Shown one piece after another: positions 7,137 to 15,419 of a stretch of DNA of 64,000 nt. Source of the DNA: Mucilaginibacter sp. SJ (GTDB lineage Bacteria > Bacteroidota > Bacteroidia > Sphingobacteriales > Sphingobacteriaceae). Made by a program: the position numbers and the translations under genes. The notes under the pieces are model-generated. The model searched no databases. It was not told the DNA's origin and worked only from the letters and a program-made list of their open reading frames with translations. The stretch lies in NCBI RefSeq assembly GCF_028993635.1, contig NZ_CP118631.1, positions 4,154,001 to 4,218,000 on the forward strand, in the 5' to 3' direction. Position 1 is the stretch's first letter. The number at the start of each line of letters is the position of its first letter.

Positions 7137-8888
7137 ATGATGAAACAGGGTTTAGTGTTCAAAAAAGAATACAAAAGAGCAGGCTTATTTGCAGGTATTG
7201 CATTGCTGGCCGCGGGTATAGTGGGTTTTAATGACGACCTGTTCCAGATTTCGAAGAACCTTGATGTTTTTGCCTCTGTTTATAAAGAGGTTAATATCAA
7301 TTATGTTGATGATATCAATTCGGCTAAGCTGGTCAAAACAGGTGTTGATGCCATGCTCGAGGGCCTTGATCCTTATACCGAGTTTGTGCCCGAATCGGAA
7401 ATTGAAGACTATAAGCTGCATTACGTAAGTACCCAGTATGGCGGCATTGGTGCGAGTATTTTTTTGCGTAACGGTAAAGTATTTGTATCGGAAGTGTTTG
7501 CGGGCTTCCCGGCCCAAAAAGGAGATGTACACCCCGGGGATCAGCTCCTGAAGATAAACGATGTTGACCTTAACGGTAAAAATAATGATCAGGTGAGCCA
7601 GCTGCTTAAAGGCTCAAAGGGTGCTGCCATAAAACTGTTCATCAAACGCGATAATACACCTCAGCCATTTGAAAAGAACCTGGTCCGTGACGAGATTAAA
7701 CAGCCTAATGTATCGTACTTTGGCATGGTTGATGGCAACATGGGATACATTAAACTGGATAAGTTCCTCGAAAATTCGGCTGCCGAAGTTACCAATGCGC
7801 TCATCGAGTTAAAAAAGAAAAATCCCAACGGCATCATCCTTGATCTTCGCTCAAATGGCGGCGGCATACTACAGGAAGCCGTAAAAATAGTGAATCTTTT
7901 TGTGCAGAAAGATGTGGAGATCGTATCGCAAAAAGGGAAGATAAAGGAAAAGAACTTTACTTATAGTACCATCAGCGCGCCGCTTGAACCTGATTTGCCT
8001 TTGGTTGTATTGGTTAACAGCCATTCCGCATCGGCAAGTGAAATTGTTGCCGGCGCCCTGCAGGACCTCGACCGCGCGGTGATCATCGGGCAGCGCAGTT
8101 ACGGCAAAGGCCTGGTACAGCAAACGTTCAATTTACCATATAACAGCCTGGTAAAAATTACCATCGCCAAATACTATGTGCCTTCGGGCCGTTGTATCCA
8201 GGAACTGGATTATACCCACCGTAAGGATGACGGCAGCGTGGTAAAGGTAGCTGATTCGCTGATCCATGAATTTAAAACAAAAAACGGTCGTTCTGTTTAT
8301 GACGGCAGCGGCATTTACCCGGACCTGTTTATCAAACAGGAAAAATTTGCTAACGTTACCCAGGCATTGGTGGGCAAACTGCTGATATTTGATTATGCCA
8401 CCGTTTACCGCGATAAGCACGCTAAAATTGCCGACGCCCGTTCGTTTACGCTATCTGATGGCGAATACAATGACTTTATAAAATACCTGGCCGATAAAAA
8501 CTATAGCTATACCACCACATCCGAAAAATTATTAACCACCTTAAAAGTTGAAGCCACTAAGGATAAACAGTTCAACGATATCCAGGCTGAGTATGAAGGG
8601 TTGAAAACCAAACTTATCGCCAGCAAAAAGAACGACCTTGTTCAACATAAAGACGAAATAAAACAAGTACTTGAAAACGAAATAGCGTCACGCTATTACT
8701 ATGAAAAAGGCCGTTACGAAACCAACTTTAAATACGATAAGGAACTTGCACAGAGCGTAAAAACCATGCAGGATAAAGCCCAGCTGGCATCAATACTAAA
8801 AGGCGAAGGCAGCTATAAAGTTATCGGAAAACCTGTACTGGCCATGGCAGCTAAAAAAGCAGCCGATAAAGATGACGACGACGAATAG
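7137..8888 (+). CDS. S41 family carboxyl-terminal processing protease
   Basis: 583 residues. One N-terminal membrane segment (~18-33) anchors the protein in the inner membrane facing the periplasm. A PDZ domain (~90-165, containing GGIGASIF and GDQLLKIND) is followed by the S41 peptidase domain (~190-360). The probable catalytic dyad is Ser299 in SASASE and Lys324 in GKGLVQ, spaced 25 residues apart as in Prc/CtpB. A long charged C-terminal extension (~410-583) ends in a run of acidic residues. It would trim or degrade periplasmic proteins from their C-termini. ATG is doubled at 7137/7140, so the start may be one codon later. Confidence 0.93.
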   Translation: MMKQGLVFKKEYKRAGLFAGIALLAAGIVGFNDDLFQISKNLDVFASVYKEVNINYVDDINSAKLVKTGVDAMLEGLDPYTEFVPESEIEDYKLHYVSTQYGGIGASIFLRNGKVFVSEVFAGFPAQKGDVHPGDQLLKINDVDLNGKNNDQVSQLLKGSKGAAIKLFIKRDNTPQPFEKNLVRDEIKQPNVSYFGMVDGNMGYIKLDKFLENSAAEVTNALIELKKKNPNGIILDLRSNGGGILQEAVKIVNLFVQKDVEIVSQKGKIKEKNFTYSTISAPLEPDLPLVVLVNSHSASASEIVAGALQDLDRAVIIGQRSYGKGLVQQTFNLPYNSLVKITIAKYYVPSGRCIQELDYTHRKDDGSVVKVADSLIHEFKTKNGRSVYDGSGIYPDLFIKQEKFANVTQALVGKLLIFDYATVYRDKHAKIADARSFTLSDGEYNDFIKYLADKNYSYTTTSEKLLTTLKVEATKDKQFNDIQAEYEGLKTKLIASKKNDLVQHKDEIKQVLENEIASRYYYEKGRYETNFKYDKELAQSVKTMQDKAQLASILKGEGSYKVIGKPVLAMAAKKAADKDDDDE

Positions 8889-8936
8889 TTTTGATTATCA
8901 GTCGATTTTTTTTAACTAAAGCATTGTAACCAATTA

Positions 8937-8968
8937 GTTACCCGTTGCAACATGTAACGGGTTAAACT
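8937..8968 (+). terminator. Terminator-like hairpin after the S41 protease
   Basis: TTACCCGTT and AACGGGTTAA pair across a short loop, followed by ACTTTTAT. It is weaker than the other terminators here. Confidence 0.5.
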
Positions 8969-9015
8969 TTTATGCACGGTTATTGTCATACCTACAAATA
9001 AAACAATAACACAAC

Positions 9016-9522
9016 ATGAAAAAGATAATTTTAACAGTTGCTATTTTATTAAGCAGCTTAACTGTAAAAATAGCCGGCGCCCAAATAAGCTTAAATATTA
9101 ATATCGGTAGCCAACCTGCCTGGGGCCCGGTAGGTTATGACCACGTAGATTATTATTACCTGCCCGATATTGATTCTTATTACGATATCAATGCCCACCA
9201 GTATGTTTATTTTGACAATAATGTTTGGGTTCATGGGGCCATGTTGCCGCCACGTTTTGGTAACTATGATGTATATCGCAGCTACAAGGTAGTAGTTAAC
9301 GAGCGCACCCCTTGGGTTAGGAACGATGTTTACAAACGTAAATATGCTTCATACAAAGGCCGTCATGATCAGGTTGTAATTCGTGATAGCCACGATGAAA
9401 AATATCGTAACCATTGGGTTGAACGTAAAACCGTGCGCAGGGTTGACGTAAAACACAAATCAAACGGTAATAAACGCGGACATGATGGTCATGACAAACA
9501 CGGCAATGGGCACCGCGATTAA
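9016..9522 (+). CDS. Secreted Tyr-rich protein of unknown function, paralogue A
   Basis: 168 residues. A signal peptide ends near KIAGAQ. The mature part is rich in Tyr, Asp and Asn with motifs NINIGSQP, WGPVGYD, YYYLPDID and GRHDQV, and ends in a basic His/Lys tail. It is clearly related to the protein at 11025-11567, which shares the core but has a different tail. The family appears often as small secreted proteins in Sphingobacteriaceae; I know no function. Location is periplasmic or extracellular. Confidence 0.8.
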   Translation: MKKIILTVAILLSSLTVKIAGAQISLNINIGSQPAWGPVGYDHVDYYYLPDIDSYYDINAHQYVYFDNNVWVHGAMLPPRFGNYDVYRSYKVVVNERTPWVRNDVYKRKYASYKGRHDQVVIRDSHDEKYRNHWVERKTVRRVDVKHKSNGNKRGHDGHDKHGNGHRD

Positions 9523-9558
9523 GTTTTTGTATTGTTATAATTTTGATTGTTTTTATGA

Positions 9559-9590
9559 AGGACTGTCCTCTAAAAAGGACGGTTCTTTTT
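9559..9590 (+). terminator. Intrinsic terminator
   Basis: GGACTGTCC and GGACGGTTC pair with G-U wobbles around an A-rich loop, followed by TTTTT. Confidence 0.75.
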
Positions 9591-9771
9591 CTTTAAATCC
9601 CCGCTGTATCTTCAAGGCAGGCATAGCCGGCCTTCGGCACAAAAGTTGCCCCGTTATGTCACATTCCGGTTAACTTTAATAGTTTACCTGCATAGGTTAG
9701 CTATAAACGGACATTATATTCGTTACTTAGTTAACCGATTTATTGTTAAACGATTTAAATCAAATTACACT

Positions 9772-10647
9772 ATGAAATACCGAATATCCATTTTGGCCCT
9801 GCTTGTAACAGCAGTATTAGGCCAAAGCTGCGTAAGCAGCAAAAAGTACAAAGAGCTGGATGCTAATTACACCCAATTGCAAAACAGCACCAAAGACCTG
9901 AGCATAAAATACCAAACCAGCGAACAGGCCCTTGCAGTAGCACGTAGCCGTAACAAAAGCCTTGAAGAGCAAATTGAGTTACAAAAAACAAATGTAGCCG
10001 CTTTGCAGGATGCCTTGAACAAATGTTTAAATTCAAGCAGCCAGGGCAATGTGAACATATCAAAGCTGGTTGATGAGATCAACGCTTCAAACCGCTACAT
10101 ACAGCAGCTGGTTAACGCTAAAAACAAAAGCGATTCGCTTAATATGGTGTTAACTAACAACCTTACCCGCTCATTAACTCCGCAGGAAACCCAGGATGTT
10201 GATGTAAAGGTGTTAAAAGGAGTGGTTTACATTTCATTATCTGATAACATGCTGTATAAATCGGGCAGTTATGAAATATCTGATAAGGCAGGTGCTACTT
10301 TAAGCAAGATAGCCAAGATCATTATGGACTATAGCAATTATGACGTGCTGATAGAAGGTAACACAGATAATGTCCCTATTTCGCAGAAAAATATCCGTAA
10401 CAACTGGGATTTAAGTGCTTTACGTGCCTCATCAGTGGTGCAGGCCCTGCAAACCACTTACCAGGTTGATCCTAAACGTTTAACTGCCGGTGGCCGCGGT
10501 GAGTATAATCCTATCGCGGATAACTCAACCCCGACAGGTAAAGCGCAAAACAGGCGTACTCAAATTATCATAACACCAAAATTGGATCAGTTTATGGATC
10601 TGATAGGCAAAGCGCCAGCCGATCAGCCTGCGCCGCCTAAACAATAA
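9772..10647 (+). CDS. OmpA family lipoprotein with coiled-coil stalk
   Basis: 291 residues from the ATG at 9772; the frame is open further upstream but only this start gives a signal peptide. The lipobox is GQSC (Cys ~20). Residues ~30-115 are heptad-rich and Gln/Lys/Leu-rich, a likely coiled coil. The C-terminal OmpA/MotB domain (~165-280) carries GNTDNVP, NWDLSALRA and NRRTQI-type motifs that bind peptidoglycan. It would sit in the outer membrane and tether it to the cell wall. It lies between the two paralogous Tyr-rich secreted proteins. Confidence 0.92.
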   Translation: MKYRISILALLVTAVLGQSCVSSKKYKELDANYTQLQNSTKDLSIKYQTSEQALAVARSRNKSLEEQIELQKTNVAALQDALNKCLNSSSQGNVNISKLVDEINASNRYIQQLVNAKNKSDSLNMVLTNNLTRSLTPQETQDVDVKVLKGVVYISLSDNMLYKSGSYEISDKAGATLSKIAKIIMDYSNYDVLIEGNTDNVPISQKNIRNNWDLSALRASSVVQALQTTYQVDPKRLTAGGRGEYNPIADNSTPTGKAQNRRTQIIITPKLDQFMDLIGKAPADQPAPPKQ

Positions 10648-10673
10648 TTTTTAGTTTGACTATCAATATTTCA

Positions 10674-10700
10674 AGCCACCCGGTTAGGGTGGCTTTTTTT
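10674..10700 (+). terminator. Intrinsic terminator of the OmpA lipoprotein gene
   Basis: AGCCACCC (10674-10681) pairs perfectly with GGGTGGCT (10687-10694), followed by seven T. Confidence 0.9.
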
Positions 10701-11024
10701 ATGCGGTTATTTTCGTATGTTTTAGCAGACAGTATGGCAAGGGCTAAAACAGGGTGCCGGAAGGACCGGAAAGCTTTTATTTGTCATATAATTATTAACC
10801 AAATGATAACAAAATGCAGTTTTTTTAATTGAAAATATTGCTCATTTAATTAAGACGGAAAATAGCTAACGCTTGCTGTATTAGAATTAATTGAGCTTAC
10901 TTCAACATACTATGGCTGCCATTACAATGGCATTTGTTTTGAATAAATGGAGCAACAGATATTAAGACAGGTTAAACCATGGGCTTTAACCATAGTCATA
11001 TAAATATAACTTATTACACGCGTT
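10701..11024. other. Intergenic region upstream of paralogue B
   Basis: AT-rich, no gene seen. A perfect 7-bp inverted repeat GGTTAAA-N8-TTTAACC (10970-10991) lies ~35 nt before the start codon and could be a regulator site or leader hairpin. Confidence 0.4.
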
Positions 11025-11567
11025 ATGAAAAAGATGATTTTATCGGCAGTTATTTTGTTAAGCTGCTTCACTGCAAAAATAGCTTCTGCACAGGTTAGTA
11101 TTGGTTTAGGGATCAACATAGGCAGCCAGCCTGATTGGGGCCCTGTAGGATATGATTATGTAAATTACTATTACATGCCTGATATTGATGCTTACTACGA
11201 TGTGCCAACCCATAATTATGTTTACTATGAAAACAACGTATGGGTACACCGCAGGTATTTACCTGTAAGGTATCGTAACTACAATGTTTACAGTGGCTAC
11301 AAGGTGGTAATAAATGATCGTAACCCATGGATGCGTAACGCATACTACAGGAACCATTATTCTGGCTATCGCGGCCGTCACGACCAGGTGATTATCCGTA
11401 ACAGCCGTGATGTAAGATATGCCAATCACTGGCGCGGTGGCGACCGCGGATGGCACGGCGGTAACCCAAACAGAGGCGGATGGCACGGTGGCGGTGATCA
11501 TGGTCATGGTGGCGGTCACGGTGGTGGCGGCGGACATGGTCATGGCGGTGGTCACGGACATCACTAA
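11025..11567 (+). CDS. Secreted Tyr-rich protein of unknown function, paralogue B with Gly/His tail
   Basis: 180 residues, signal peptide ending near KIASAQ, and the same core as paralogue A (NIGSQPDWGPVGYD, YYYMPDID, GRHDQV). The last ~40 residues are an almost pure Gly/His tract with HGGG and HGHGGG repeats, suited to binding metal ions such as nickel, copper or zinc. The tail is inferred metal-binding; the core has no known function. Confidence 0.8.
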   Translation: MKKMILSAVILLSCFTAKIASAQVSIGLGINIGSQPDWGPVGYDYVNYYYMPDIDAYYDVPTHNYVYYENNVWVHRRYLPVRYRNYNVYSGYKVVINDRNPWMRNAYYRNHYSGYRGRHDQVIIRNSRDVRYANHWRGGDRGWHGGNPNRGGWHGGGDHGHGGGHGGGGGHGHGGGHGHH

Positions 11568-11585
11568 TAAACATTATTATATAGC

Positions 11586-11616
11586 AAATAGGCTTCCTGA
11601 AAAGGAGGCTTATTTT
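11586..11616 (+). terminator. Intrinsic terminator of paralogue B
   Basis: A 13-bp stem with two G-U pairs (11586-11598 with 11603-11615) is followed by a T-rich run. Confidence 0.75.
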
Positions 11617-11654
11617 GTTTCCAGGGTATATCTATAAGTTAATTGGGGCCCGGT

Positions 11655-12092
11655 TTAAGGCATATTTACTTTCCAACCTTCAAATGGTTTGACCGTAGCA
11701 CAAATGGGACTACCGTCTTTTGCTGTCCCCGAAAAGCTCGTTATAAGGAATGCCGCCGAATGATGACTAAGCTGGGTTATCATGTCCCAGGTTACTCCGG
11801 AAAGTGGAACTTTAACTCTGCGGCTCCAGCCTCCCACCTGCCCCGCATATTCACCAACGTCAATATACATGAACTGACTTGCGGGCTTCCCCTGTACATA
11901 CGGCCCTGAAAATCGAGGTTCGTTAATCTTCTGCGGATCGCTTTTTAATTGGATCGTGAGATTAAATTGCATATCCAGCTCATCAGATCGTTGTGTTTGA
12001 ATCGTTTCATATCTGTTTCCGCTACCCTTTTGAATTCCGAAATCTACCCCCACCGGGGGATTTTGCAGAATAATACAAAGTTGAATATCCAT
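11655..12092 (-). CDS. DUF5990 family protein
   Basis: 145 residues from the ATG at 12092; a TTG lies two codons upstream. The opening (QLCIILQNPPVGVDFGIQKG) and the segment GPYVQGKPASQFMYIDVG match DUF5990, a cytosolic family of unknown function with a beta-rich fold. No signal peptide. It stands alone, convergent with paralogue B. Confidence 0.8.
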   Translation of the reverse strand: MDIQLCIILQNPPVGVDFGIQKGSGNRYETIQTQRSDELDMQFNLTIQLKSDPQKINEPRFSGPYVQGKPASQFMYIDVGEYAGQVGGWSRRVKVPLSGVTWDMITQLSHHSAAFLITSFSGTAKDGSPICATVKPFEGWKVNMP

Positions 12093-12199
12093 ATACAATT
12101 ATAATTAAAACCAATCTTCAAAAGTTTTATCCGGGGTATTTTCTTTTAAGCTGGGGTGCTACCTAACGTTCAGCATGTAATAAGCGTTTTACTTTTGCT

Positions 12200-12207
12200 T
12201 ATGTTTG
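12200..12207 (+). promoter_or_regulatory. -7 promoter element before the DtxR-type gene
   Basis: TATGTTTG matches TAnnTTTG and lies 21 nt before the ATG; no good -33 element is visible. Confidence 0.45.
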
Positions 12208-12228
12208 TATTTATCAAATTGATTACTG

Positions 12229-12885
12229 ATGTATACGCTTTCGGAAGAAAACTATTTAAAAGCTATTTATCGCCTTGCATTACAAGGAAAGGATTTTAAA
12301 ATCACGCCCACCGCCATTGCCGAATCATTGAGCAATAACCCAGCCTCGGTGGTAGATATGATCCGAAAGCTTACCGAAAAGCAATTGATAGAATATGATA
12401 AAAAAAATGGCGTAAGGTTAACCCAGCAGGGCTTAAAGGATGCTACATTAATTGTACGCCGGCATCGCCTTTGGGAAGTTTTTTTACTGGAGAAATTAGG
12501 CTATCACTGGGATGAGATCCATGACATTGCCGAAGAACTGGAACACATTAACGATGCCACCCTTGCCGACAGGCTGGACAAATTCCTGGGCTTTCCTGAA
12601 TATGACCCGCATGGCGACCCTATACCTAAGGCGAATGGTAAAGTGCCCAAATCCTATTCCGTAAGCCTTTCTGAGCTTAAACCTGGTGCCCAAAGCCATG
12701 TTGCCGCCGTGCGTGACACCAGCAGTTCATTTTTGCAATACCTTCAACGGCTGAACATAGGTATAGGAACAAAAATTCAGTTGATTGAAAAAATTCCGTA
12801 CGACAGTTCGCTGGTGATAAAAATTGAAAACCGCGGGGACACCACGGTTTCGCAAAAGTTTGGCGAGAATATATTAGTAGATTAA
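12229..12885 (+). CDS. DtxR/MntR family metal-dependent transcriptional regulator
   Basis: 218 residues. N-terminal winged helix (~1-65, YTLSEENYLKAIYRL and TPTAIAESLSNNPASVVDMI); metal-binding dimerisation domain (~66-140) with RRHRLWEVFL, EELEH and DPHGDPIP carrying the usual metal-ligand residues; C-terminal SH3/FeoA-like domain (~150-218). Proteins of this type sense Mn(II) or Fe(II) and repress uptake systems. No transporter gene is adjacent, so its targets are elsewhere. Confidence 0.92.
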   Translation: MYTLSEENYLKAIYRLALQGKDFKITPTAIAESLSNNPASVVDMIRKLTEKQLIEYDKKNGVRLTQQGLKDATLIVRRHRLWEVFLLEKLGYHWDEIHDIAEELEHINDATLADRLDKFLGFPEYDPHGDPIPKANGKVPKSYSVSLSELKPGAQSHVAAVRDTSSSFLQYLQRLNIGIGTKIQLIEKIPYDSSLVIKIENRGDTTVSQKFGENILVD

Positions 12886-12890
12886 GCTTA

Positions 12891-12993
12891 AAGCAGAAAG
12901 CCGAAGGCTTAAAGCTTTGGAGAAAAAGAGCAGAATGTTTAAAGCTGCCTGTAAGTTAAAAAGCTTTTAGCTTTCTGCCTTCGGCTTTCAGCT
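12891..12993. repeat. Inverted repeat of the AAAGCCGAAGGC family
   Basis: AAAGCCGAAGGC (12897-12908) pairs perfectly with GCCTTCGGCTTT (12977-12988) across ~70 nt, with AAGCTTT-type words inside. Related words (TTTAAGCTTTTTGCTTTCAG) recur at 41468-41500. It lies between convergent genes and may end both transcripts. Confidence 0.75.
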
Positions 12994-12997
12994 CAAA

Positions 12998-13486
12998 CTA
13001 AGGTTTCCCCGTTACTCTTGATGATTCGGCAAGTTCACCGTCAACGTCTACATCAAAGTAGAGGCGGTAGATCTCCCATTCATTTTTGGGTTTGTAAAAC
13101 ATAAACGTCATGCGGGCCGGTTGGCCTTCGTGTTTAAGCAGATAGCTGTACAGTACCAGGCTGTTTGAAGCCTTGCGTTGCATGATCAGATCCTTGCCGA
13201 GATATTTGCCTATTACACTTCGCATGGAATCTATTTTGACAATAATCCCGGTAAGCCGGGTTGAATCCATTTGCTTGTTGCTTTTAAAAATATCAATCAC
13301 TGCGCGGGCTGTGCCTTGCTTGTCGTATTCTTTAAAAAACTTATCAATGAAGGTTTGTACCCCGGTTACCGGAGCCGCGGCCGGAGTTGCCGCCTGGGTT
13401 TGTGCCGAGGCAACATTGCCAGTGAATACCAGCGCCGATACAATAAAAAATAAGGGTTTAAATGCTTTAAAGTAGGTGTATCGCAT
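12998..13486 (-). CDS. Hypothetical secreted protein
   Basis: 162 residues from the ATG at 13486. The signal peptide ends near NVASAQ, followed by an Ala/Pro/Thr linker. The mature ~125 residues have mixed alpha/beta character (FIDKFFKEYDKQG, MTFMFYKPKNEWEIYRLYFD), a layout that recalls the cystatin/NTF2-like folds of small periplasmic proteins. I do not recognise the family. It is likely periplasmic. Confidence 0.7.
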   Translation of the reverse strand: MRYTYFKAFKPLFFIVSALVFTGNVASAQTQAATPAAAPVTGVQTFIDKFFKEYDKQGTARAVIDIFKSNKQMDSTRLTGIIVKIDSMRSVIGKYLGKDLIMQRKASNSLVLYSYLLKHEGQPARMTFMFYKPKNEWEIYRLYFDVDVDGELAESSRVTGKP

Positions 13487-13553
13487 GTTCAAAAATGTTA
13501 ATTTTTAAAAGTAGGCATTTTTGTAAAAATATTTTTGGCGGCAGCGTAAAATT

Positions 13554-14153
13554 TTAGTCAGGTAATACAATAGCGGCCTTTTCAAATTCAAGAAAATAAT
13601 AATCCTGCTTTAGTTTTTTATCAAGCGCGGCTTTGTCATCTTTGAAGGATGGAGCGCCGGATTCAAAATGCCATTGCCCGAGATATGTGAGTGTATTTTT
13701 ATCAATCTTAAACACAATGCGGTGCAGGTCTTCCCGTTTGATGATGCCGCTATCCACTTTGTTTTTAAGGTTGATCTCAAAATCAATACCTCTAAAAACG
13801 GGCCTTATATTATTCTCGATTCCGTACCATTTGCTTTTTGAATAGTAAAAGTTTACTATTTCATATGTGCCCGGCTTTATAAAAAAGCAAAATGGGTTCT
13901 CTTTTCTTGATCTGAGTGGGGGCTTTACTTCAAATGAAAACACCTCGTTTGTTTCCAAATTTCTGACCCTGATCGTTTGCTGATAGCCTGTTTGCCAAAA
14001 GGTAAGGCGTTGGATAAAACTCCCGTAAATAATGGCTTGATTTTCTTTTAAAATAGTTCCGGGATCCACATACTCCAATGGGATTATTTTTGTTTTTTGC
14101 CCGTATCCAAACAGGCCTGCTAATAAAAAAATACAAGCAAAAAGGTACTTCAT
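13554..14153 (-). CDS. Hypothetical secreted protein
   Basis: 199 residues from the ATG at 14153, which opens a signal peptide (MKYLFACIFLLAGLFGYGQ); the frame is open upstream but that extension is not signal-like. The mature part is beta-rich and charged with no recognised motif. It is separated from the pdhB gene upstream by a terminator, so it is a separate unit. Function unknown, location probably periplasmic. Confidence 0.7.
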   Translation of the reverse strand: MKYLFACIFLLAGLFGYGQKTKIIPLEYVDPGTILKENQAIIYGSFIQRLTFWQTGYQQTIRVRNLETNEVFSFEVKPPLRSRKENPFCFFIKPGTYEIVNFYYSKSKWYGIENNIRPVFRGIDFEINLKNKVDSGIIKREDLHRIVFKIDKNTLTYLGQWHFESGAPSFKDDKAALDKKLKQDYYFLEFEKAAIVLPD

Positions 14154-14197
14154 AATGATAAGGAACTTTAAATTTAGGTTGGGGGGGATGAAAAATA

Positions 14198-14227
14198 AAG
14201 AGCCCGGTATTCTCATATCGGGCTCTT
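14198..14227. terminator. Terminator of pdhB
   Basis: AAGAGCCCG (14198-14206) pairs perfectly with CGGGCTCTT (14219-14227); on the minus strand it is followed by TATTTTT. Confidence 0.85.
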
Positions 14228-14248
14228 ACATATTTTATATTAAAACGA

Positions 14249-15232
14249 TTACTTGGTAACGTACATTACTTCTTTAACTGCTTTGATCACCCTTTCAGGG
14301 TTTGGCAGGTATTCCTGGATCAAAGTAGGAGCGTAAGGAAGCGGAACATCGCCACCCATGATACGTAAGATAGGAGCATCAAGGTAATCGAAAGCGTCTT
14401 TTTGTACTTTAAATGCAACTTCAGTAGCAATTGAACCTAACGGCCAGCTTTCTTCAATAATTACCAGGCGGTTTGTTTTCTTTACCGATTCAATAACTGT
14501 AGCATAATCGATAGGGCGTACAGTACGCAGGTCGATCACTTCAGCGTGGATACCTTCTTTTTCAAGTTCGGCAGCGGCTGCAACAACCACTTTCATGATC
14601 TTGCCAAAGCCAACTAAAGTAACATCGTTGCCTTCTTTAACAACTTTTGCTTTACCCAGCGGGATATAGTAAGTTTCTTCAGGAACCTCGCCTTTATCGC
14701 CATACATTAATTCCGACTCCATGAAAATAACCGGATCCGGATCAAGAATAGCTGATTTTAACAAACCTTTAGCATCGTAAGGGTTAGATGGTACAACCAC
14801 TTTTAGGCCAGGGCAGTTAGCATACCAGTTTTCAAAGCACTGGCTGTGCTGTGAGCTAAGCATACCTGCATTACCGGTAGGTCCGCGGAAAACAATTGGC
14901 ACCGAGAACTGGCCGCCGCTCATTGACATCATTTTGGCAGCGCCATTGATGATCTGGTCGATAGCTACGAGTGAAAAGTTGAAAGTCATGAACTCGATGA
15001 TGGGGCGTAAGCCGTTCATTGCCGAGCCGATGCCGATACCGGCAAAACCCAATTCAGAGATGGGCGTATCTATAACACGCTTTGCACCAAATTCGTCCAG
15101 CATTCCCTGGCTTACCTTGTACGCGCCGTTATATTCTGCAACCTCTTCACCCATCAGGTATATATTCTCGTCGCTGCGCATTTCTTCGACCATGGCCTCT
15201 CTTAGCGCTTCTCTGAATTGTATTTCTCTCAT
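14249..15232 (-). CDS. pdhB: Pyruvate dehydrogenase E1 component, beta subunit
   Basis: 327 residues from the ATG at 15232. It begins MREIQFREALREAM and contains GEEVAEYNGAYKVSQG, the TPP-region glutamate of E1 beta, and HSQ in SSQHSQCFENWY. The C-terminal transketolase domain binds and orients the E1 alpha partner. E1 decarboxylates pyruvate with thiamine diphosphate and acetylates the lipoyl domain of E2. No E1 alpha or E2 gene lies beside it, so the subunits are encoded separately. Confidence 0.93.
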   Translation of the reverse strand: MREIQFREALREAMVEEMRSDENIYLMGEEVAEYNGAYKVSQGMLDEFGAKRVIDTPISELGFAGIGIGSAMNGLRPIIEFMTFNFSLVAIDQIINGAAKMMSMSGGQFSVPIVFRGPTGNAGMLSSQHSQCFENWYANCPGLKVVVPSNPYDAKGLLKSAILDPDPVIFMESELMYGDKGEVPEETYYIPLGKAKVVKEGNDVTLVGFGKIMKVVVAAAAELEKEGIHAEVIDLRTVRPIDYATVIESVKKTNRLVIIEESWPLGSIATEVAFKVQKDAFDYLDAPILRIMGGDVPLPYAPTLIQEYLPNPERVIKAVKEVMYVTK

Positions 15233-15261
15233 TATAGTAAAATGATGTTTTTTTGCGAACG

Positions 15262-15291
15262 CAAATATAAACACTAATGTGTTAAATGCAA
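15262..15291 (-). promoter_or_regulatory. Promoter of pdhB
   Basis: On the minus strand TTG (15291-15289), 19-bp spacer, TATATTTG (15269-15262), ~30 bp before the pdhB ATG: a full consensus match. Confidence 0.75.
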
Positions 15292-15419
15292 TTAACCGTG
15301 GTATTGGTTTGATTTTTAATACATATATTTTACATTTTCATCATCCTGCAGGAGTGCAAAATCCAAAGCGGAACTTGAAAAAACATAAATAAGTAATACA
15401 TTAGTACCTAAACCTTATT

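Noticed and set aside
9482..9673. Short open frame after the first Tyr-rich protein
   Set aside because: It overlaps a terminator hairpin, has no family resemblance and no promoter.
11259..11574. Long minus-strand frames rich in Thr/Val or Arg/His opposite the Gly/His tail
   Set aside because: They arise from the GGC/CAT repeats of the real gene read backwards.
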